Assembly (NCBI GenBank): GCA_963682055.1
Contig: OY821747.1
Span: forward strand, 34,036,126-34,100,125
Direction: 5' to 3'
Source of the DNA: Primula veris
Lineage: Eukaryota > Streptophyta > Magnoliopsida > Ericales > Primulaceae
DNA: 64,000 nt
Shown: positions 57,881 to 64,000 of the stretch, one piece after another
How the letters are laid out: each line of letters opens with the position of its first letter
How positions within the stretch are numbered: the stretch's first letter is position 1
Position numbers and translations under genes: made by a program
The notes under the pieces: model-generated
Database searches by the model: none
Told to the model about the DNA's origin: nothing
What the model saw: the letters and a program-made list of their open reading frames with translations, nothing else

Positions 57881-58105
57881 GTAAATTTACTCTTCCAGTT
57901 CACCATTCAAGAATGCCGTTTTAACATCCATTTGATGTATTTCCAGATTGAACAGTGCCGCGAGAGCAATGACTATCCGGATTGACGTCTTCCTGGAGAC
58001 AGGAGCATAGGTGTCAAAATAGTCGAGAGCTTCGGTTTGTCTAAAACCTTTCACTACAATCTTCGCCTTGTATTTCTCGATCGTTCCATCGAGCTTTCTC
58101 TTCCT

Positions 58106-59275
58106 CTAGAAGATCCACTTGGGTCCTAGTGGCTTACACCCGGGTGGTAAATCCACTAGTTCCCAAGTGTGATTTTGTAATATTGATTCAACATCATTGT
58201 TGATCGCCTCCTCCCAATATTGGGCTTCCGGGGATGACATTGCTTGTTTGAATGTCGCCGGTTCGCCTTCTATCATGAAGGTTACAAAATCTGGACCGAA
58301 AGTCGTTTCCTTTCTAGCCCTTTTACTACGTCGAGGCTCTTCTTCTTCTTCCTCCACCGGTTCACTTTCCCCCACATTTTCTTCACTGTTTGACTCCTCA
58401 GTCTCTACAGTTATGGAAGACTTGCAGGGAAAGATCTCCTTGAAGAAAGAAGCTTCTTGAGCTTCGATGATAGTATCTACATGCACATCGAGATTATCCA
58501 ACTTGTGCACGAGAAAACGATAATCACTACTGTTGTGTGCATATCCTATGAACACGCAGTCTACCGTCTTTGGCCCTATTCTCGTTCTTTTTGGAAGCGA
58601 GACAAGGACCTTCACAAGACAACCCCAAACCCTTAAGAATTTATAGCTCGGCCGATGGCCTTTCCATAGTTCATAAGGTGGTTTATCACGCTTCTTATGC
58701 GGTAGCTTGTTCAATACATAGTTGGCGGAAAGCAGCGCTTCCCCCCACATGTTCTGGGGTAACCCAGAACTTATTAACATAGCATTCATCATTTCCTTGA
58801 GAGTCCTATTATAACGCTTGGCAACCCCATTCTGCTCCGGAGAGTATGGGGCTATGGTTTGATGTATAATGCCATTTTCTGTGCATATCTGTGCAAACGG
58901 TGCCTCGTATTTACCGCCTCTATCACTCCTTAACATTTTAATCTTTTTATTGAGTTGATTTTCTACTTTGGTCTTATAAAGAGCGAATTTCTCTACCGCT
59001 TCGTCTTTACTTCTCATTAAGTAGACATAGCAGTACCTAGTACAGTTATCTATAAACGTAATGAAATACTTTTTTCCTCCTCGTGTTTGTATAAACTTTA
59101 AGTCGCATACATCCGTGTGTATTAGACCAAGAGGTTCAGTACTTCGTTCAATATGTTGATACGAAGACTTGGTTAATTTTGCCTCAACACAAATCTCACA
59201 TTTATGTTGTTTATTGAAGACAAAACTTGGTAGTAGATTTAGTGATATTAATTTCTTTATTGAATTAGTATTCAC
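58106..59275 (-). pseudogene. copia integrase and start of RT (element B)
   Basis: It covers the integrase zinc domain end (CEICVEAKL), the catalytic core ([30 protein letters not shown]) and the start of RT (WELVDLPPG). It ends at a TAG where element A has an AAG Lys codon. The DDE residues are present. In frame with the neighbouring segments, so the breaks are point mutations. About 90 percent similar to element A, by eye. Confidence 0.9.
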
Positions 59276-59332
59276 ATGACCTAATCTACCATGCCATAAA
59301 TTAAATGAATAACAAGAACAAGCAAAAGAAGT

Positions 59333-59704
59333 TTAATTGGCCACTTGGGCAACATTAACGATTACATTATTCTTGGTACTGGCCTCGGCCTTAGTACCCT
59401 CAATAGCAGACTCGGCTTTAGGAGCCAGTGTTCCAACATTTAATTTAAACATGCCGTTGGTCATATAGCCACGGCCTACATACATTCCATTTAAGGTGAT
59501 TACAATTTTAACGGATTCAAATGCAAGTTTAAACCCTTTGTTCACCATCACTGAGCCAGAGACTAGATTCTTGCGAATTTCCGGCATATGGAGCACACCG
59601 TTCAGTGTCAGCGCCTTTCCCGACGTCATCTTCAGCATCACGGTTCCTTTTCCTTCCACCCTGGAAGTAGCCGAGTTCCCCATGAAGCAGCTCTCATTGT
59701 CCAC
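59333..59704 (-). pseudogene. copia region between protease and integrase (element B)
   Basis: In frame with gag-protease upstream but separated by a TAG (AAG in element A) near 59717, and ended by a TAA at 59333 (AAA in element A). It contains the segment after the protease active site and the linker up to the integrase zinc domain. Confidence 0.85.
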
Positions 59705-59716
59705 GGCCGTATAGGT

Positions 59717-59894
59717 CTAGAACATCCATTTGCTGGCACAGATGTGACTAGTGGCGCCTGTGTCCAGCCACCATTCCTTTGGGTTGCTCCCCACCAGGTT
59801 CACTTCCGAGACCACAGCACTCAGGTCCATGTAGTCTTGTCCAGCATCATCTCCTTCCTCTGCCCTCTTCCTCCCTTTCCCTTGGAACTTCCTT

Positions 59895-59925
<31 letters not shown>

Positions 59926-60993
59926 GCTTGTCGTTGCGCATCTTACAATCTGTGGCACGATGGCCCGGTTTGTTGCACCCAAAGTAGTCTCCCATGAATT
60001 TCTTCTTGAGAGAAGCACCGACACCGCTGTCAAAGCGTTTCCGCTTAGAAATAGCGTCCACAACCACATTGGCCTTGGAAACCACGTTGCCTGCTCCGCC
60101 ACCGCCTTTCCTTCCGGATCGGCGGTTGCTTTGCTCAACATTGAGCCTCTCAATGAGTCCCTCCAAGGTCATTGCCTTTCGCTTGTGTTTCAGGTAGTTT
60201 TGGAACTCTTTCCATGAAGGTGGCAGTTTCTCAATCATTAATGTCACCTGGAAAGGTTTGTTTATCACTAGCCCCTCAACCTCAAGCCTATGGTATATGA
60301 GTTGGAGTTCCTCAACCTGCTCGATAACACTCTTTCCATCAGTCATCATGTACTCGTGAAAGTCCGTGACGACAAATTTCTTTGCGCCAGCGTTATTCAC
60401 TTTGTACTTTCTTTCGAGAGACTCCCAAAGCTCCTTTGCAGAAGCCTTGGGCTCGAACACACTGAAAAGAGTGTCATCCAGAGCACACAAGATGTAGTTT
60501 CGGCATAGGTAGTCCCCGTATTTCCACGCTTCCACCGCCGAAACCGTCTGCATGTCCTCATCTTCCTCGCTTAGGACGGGTGCAGTCTCCTTGAAAAACC
60601 GGGTCAGGTTAAGGGCAGTTAAATAAAACAGCATTTTTTGCTGCCAATGTTTGAAGTTGTTACCCCTAAACTTTTCCAGTTTGTCCAGATGAGAGGTTGG
60701 CAACATTGGCATAGACGGCGTCGCCGGAGCCTTGCCTTTTGCCCTGGCCGTAGCCACAAGCGCTGCCTTGGCCGTAGCCTTAGCAGCAGCTTCTGCTGTG
60801 GCCGCAGCCACAGCCATAGCATCGGCCTCTCCCGCAGCGGCGTTGGCCGTAGCCTTTGCCACAGCAGCTTCGGCCTCAGCCTGGGCTTGAGCCCCCCACT
60901 CGCAACGCTCGCAATGTTTTGGCTACTGTTAATAACAACTGTGCCCTGCACGTTTCCCGAAGGAATGATGGGTGATTGATCCTCATTAGTCAT
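59717..60993 (-). pseudogene. copia gag and protease start (element B)
   Basis: Gag as in element A, with a proline run encoded by 30 C (59897-59926). It continues in frame into the protease motif WWLDTGATSHIC, so gag and pol are one reading frame in this family. The zinc knuckle reads YFGCNKPGHRATDC, with the first Cys replaced by Tyr. A one-base deletion in a C run at about 60893 (six C against seven in element A) shifts the first 33 codons out of frame. Start taken at the ATG at 60993. Confidence 0.9.
59897..59926. repeat. poly-G run (30 G) in gag of element B
   Basis: Homologous to the 24-G run of element A at 5971-5994. The length may be uncertain in the assembly. Confidence 0.9.
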
Positions 60994-61342
60994 CTGAAAT
61001 GACAATATAAAACCCGTTTAGTTTCTCACAAGAAAACTAATATTCTTAATTGCAAATACTAATTATAACTTAATTAGTTTGCTTTAAAAGAATAAAAAAC
61101 AATTAAAAGAAATTCTAGCATGAAAATCAAATCACTTTTAATTTCACTAAGAACTCCTTCTTTATAATAATAAATCGATTAAATCCAATCGGAGTTATTC
61201 TATTTGCAAATTTCAATTTCTAGTAAACTAGCAATGATTTTGCAAGAATAAACTCCGAGACGTCTACAACAAAAATAAAAAAGAAAAGTCTTTTCCCTTT
61301 TCGAATTTTAGTAAAAAACCAGAAAGCAATATTGTTTAAGAT
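60994..61342 (-). other. 5' leader of copia element B
   Basis: AT-rich leader between gag and the inner LTR arm. I do not see the usual initiator-Met tRNA primer-binding site next to the LTR at 61342. The bases there read ATCTTAAACAATATTGC on the minus strand. Confidence 0.6.
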
Positions 61343-62388
61343 TGTTGGTCTTGTACTATATCGAAAAAGCAATAATTGAAAAGACAATAAATTAAAAGAC
61401 AGGGACACAATTGAAATAACAATTTATTTCTCACAATTAGAATATAAATTACAATTCCTGACTCAACAGAATTAAAATTACACTAATTTAAATTTCAGAC
61501 AGATTTAATATAACTTATTAAACTGCTGGACTGAATTGTAATTGTTTGAAACTGTCAGACAAAATAGTATAATACTAAACTGCTGGACTGTTTAACAATT
61601 AAAAAAACTGTCAGAAAGAATAGTATAATTACTAAACTGCTGGATTGTTTCTGTAAATACAGAAAAATAAATTACAGAATAGGAAAGGACTGAATTGAAA
61701 GTACAGAAAGTCAACAGTACAGAAATATAAATACAGAAAAATAAAGGTACTGAAATTTAAATATAGAAATGAAAGAACAGAATTTAAATGGACTGAAAGA
61801 AATAACATAATTTAAAAGGACAGAAATAAAAAAGAAGAGGCAACTGCTGGGCAGTTTCCCTTAAACAATATTTCCTGAACCACCTTTAAAGGTTTCTGGT
61901 TTCGCAAATTTGTTCCCAAGGTACAACTTCTGTCTCAGAGTGGCTCGTATGGAAACTGGCACCGAACCACAGGTCGAGCTGTTGGTGGTGCAATTCTCTC
62001 TCTAATATGTATGCTTATCCTGTGAAGGTGTGTGTTTGATTGTGTCTGAAATGAGAGGGGGATGGCTGCCTTTTATAGCCTCTCTTGAAACCGCAGCCAT
62101 AATGGTCAATTAATTCTGGGAGTTACACCCCCAGAATCCGCCCAATCAATTTCTGAAACTGCAGCATTAATCTGCAATTTATTCTCATTGATTGCTGGCA
62201 TTTGAGTTGCTAGAAACTCTAGGGACTACTTTTGTATTTTATACAAAACTCCCTTTTCAGATTTGACCCAAGACTCAAGACCCAAGACCCAAGACCCAAG
62301 ACCCAAGACCCGAGACATTCCCCAAATCCCAAATCCCAATCCCAATCCCATGCTCGCGCCCGCGCCCATGACCCGAGACCCGGGACCC
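61343..62388 (-). repeat. inner right LTR arm of copia element B
   Basis: It starts TGTTGGTCTTGTAC like the left LTR and runs to the C-rich microsatellite. The U3 end found in element A after the microsatellite is absent. Transcription from its TATA box would run left into the element. Confidence 0.9.
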
Positions 62389-63445
62389 GGGACTCGGGTC
62401 TCGGGTCACAGGCACGGGTACGGGCGTGGGCGTGGGCTTGGGATTGGGATTGGGATTGGGATTGGGATTGAGATTTGAGATTTGGGATTTAGGATTTGGG
62501 ATTTGGGATTTGGGGAATGTCTCGTGTCTCGGGTCTTGGGTTTTGGGTCAAATCTGAAAAATGAGTTTTGTATAAAATGCAAAAGTAGTCCCTAGAGTTT
62601 CCAGCAACTAAAACACCAACAATCAATGAGAATAAATTACAAATTAATGATGTGGTTTCAGAAATTGATTGGGCAGATTCTAGGGGTGTAACTCCCAGAA
62701 TTAATTGACCATTATGGCTGCGGTTTCAAGAGAGGCTATAAGAGGCAGCCCTCCCCCTCTCATTTCAGACACAATCAAACACACACCTTCACAGCATAAG
62801 CATACATATTAGAGAGAGAATTGCACCACCAACAGCTCGACCTGTGGTTCGGTGCCAGTTTTCATACGAGCCACTCTGAGACAGAAGTTGTACCTTGGAA
62901 ACAAAGTCCCGAAACCAGAAACCTTTAAAGGTGGTTCGAGAAATATTGTTTAAGGGAAACTGCCCAGCAGTTGACTCTTCTTTTTTATTTCAGTCCTTTT
63001 AAATTCTGTTCTTTCATTTCTGTATTTAAATTTCAGTACCTTTATTTTTCTGTATTTATATTTCTGTATTGTTTACTTTTTGTACTTTCAATTCAGTCCT
63101 TTCCTATTCTGTAATTTTCAATTCTGTAATTTACTTTTCTGTATTTACAGAAACAATCCAACAGTTTAGTAATTATACTATTCTGTCTGACAGTTTCTTT
63201 TAATTGTTAAACAGTCCAGCAGTTTAGTATTATACTATTCTGTCTGACAGTTTCAAACAATTACAATTCAATCCAGCAGTTTAATAAGTTATATTAAATC
63301 TGTCTGAAATTTAAATTAGTGTAATTTTAATTCTGTTGAGTCAAGAATTGTAATTTATATTCCAATTGTGAGAAATAAATTGTTATTTTCATTGCGTCCT
63401 TATCTTTTCAATTATTGCTTTTTCGATATAAGTACAAAACCAACA
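62389..63445 (+). repeat. outer right LTR arm, inverted
   Basis: The reverse complement of the LTR, from the microsatellite to CCAACA at 63445, making a 2.1-kb inverted repeat with the inner arm. The centre near 62388 has a short palindrome (tgacccgagacccg against cgggtctcgggtca). Its TATA box (ctataagagg, about 62737) points rightward, out of the element. The arms differ by substitutions and microsatellite length, so they are not a recent exact copy. Confidence 0.9.
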
Positions 63446-63490
63446 ATGTTTTCCCCATATATGTGCAAATTAATAAAGATCTCTTTCTCG
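63446..63490. repeat. right part of the paralogous segment
   Basis: It starts with the ATGTT duplication and matches 51550-51594 up to tctctttctcg. After that the two loci diverge. Confidence 0.9.
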
Positions 63491-64000
63491 GAGTTTTTTG
63501 CCAAAATGGTCTACTGAACCCTCAAAAATCCCAGAATGAGCTACCTTTCTGTAATATTCCCAAAATGGTCTACTTTCGAAAAACGACCGATCGAAATGGT
63601 CAAAACGACCGGTCGTTTTTATCATGAACTCCCTGGAACAGTTTGGACCAAAAACGATCGGTCGTTTTTCAGACAAAAACGATCAGTCGTGTTGTACATT
63701 TCGATCGGTCGTGTCTTAAAAACGATCGGTCGTTTTTATTGTGAACTCTCTGGAATAAATCATACCTAAAACGATCGGTCGTTTCTGAAAAACGATCGGT
63801 CGTTTTTCTTGTGAACTCTCTGGAAGAAATTTGATCTGAAAAGATCGGTCGTTTTTTCAGAACGATCGGTCGTCTGTGGAAAAACGATCGGTCGTTTTTC
63901 ACAGTCGACCGATCAACTGTAAACAATTTACATAACAAGAATTTTTTGCACTTTTGACACTGATTTGGCAAAAAATATATAAAAACATGATCCCTTAAAA
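63491..64000. repeat. array of GATCGGTCG motifs
   Basis: About a dozen copies of acgatcggtcgt or close variants between 63585 and 63912, some in the inverse form cgaccgatcg. A longer unit of about 90-100 bp with gtgaactctctggaa is repeated three times. The reading frames across it (with repeated NDRSFF) are by-products of the repeat. The array may be the edge of a larger element beyond the window. Confidence 0.8.

Larger units (their letters stand above)
56363..63445 (-). mobile_element. Ty1/copia retrotransposon, element B, with inverted LTR pair
   Basis: Same family as element A, minus strand, 7083 bp, flanked by ATGTT (56358-56362 and 63446-63450). The paralogous empty site at about 51550 confirms a single clean insertion. 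Order from left to right: truncated 3' LTR, RT fragment (RNase H lost), integrase, protease, gag, leader, LTR arm, inverted LTR arm. Both outer ends are U5-type ends; the right end should be a U3 end. The coding region has at least six stops and one frameshift, and both the RT active site and the zinc knuckle are mutated. Confidence 0.92.

Noticed and set aside
63415..63971. Frames with repeated NDRSFF/DRSF words near the right edge
   Set aside because: They arise from the GATCGGTCG repeat read in different frames.

Overview
This window looks like nuclear DNA of a flowering plant, most likely a eudicot. The evidence is spliced genes with GT/AG introns, AT-rich intergenic DNA, Ty1/copia and Ty3/gypsy LTR retrotransposons, MITEs, and a plant-type phosphatidylinositol 4-kinase beta gene. 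I cannot name the species. Nothing is bacterial: there are no operons, rRNA genes or CRISPR arrays.

Layout. 1-653 is anonymous AT-rich DNA. 659-8553 is a minus-strand Ty1/copia element (A) with TSD AGATT. 9179-25941 is a 16.8-kb minus-strand Ty3/gypsy element of the Tat type (two RNase H domains, 557-bp LTRs, TSD GAACG). Its gag-pol fills only 19.3-25.3 kb. The 3' 9.6 kb carries genes on the opposite strand: five small coiled-coil protein genes, most with their own TATA box, then a multi-exon gene with a 'putative gypsy type transposon' (PF04195-like) domain and a long coiled coil. 26.2-43.8 kb is the host PI4K-beta gene (16 coding exons, 1098 aa) on the plus strand. Its presumed 5' leader region contains a 2.9-kb insert with fragments of a B3 transcription factor gene and a KIC/PBP1-like EF-hand gene. 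45.7-48.4 kb is a three-exon gene for a 91-aa protein of unknown function.

48.4-55.3 kb is gene-poor and holds two MITE families, an RNase H-like pseudogene split by MITEs, and a paralogous copy of the sequence found 3' of the next gene. 55.3-56.1 kb is a three-exon gene for a small secreted X8 (CBM43)-like protein. 56363-63445 is a second copy (B) of the copia family, inserted just 3' of the X8 gene with TSD ATGTT. Its right LTR is replaced by two head-to-head LTR arms forming a 2.1-kb inverted repeat. 63.5-64 kb is an array of a GATCGGTCG motif.

Only three genes look intact and host-encoded: PI4K-beta, the 91-aa gene and the X8 gene. All retroelement reading frames carry stops or frameshifts. 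The most unusual structures are the antisense gene cluster inside the Tat element and the copia insertion with U5-type ends on both sides, for which an empty-site paralogue is present in the same window.
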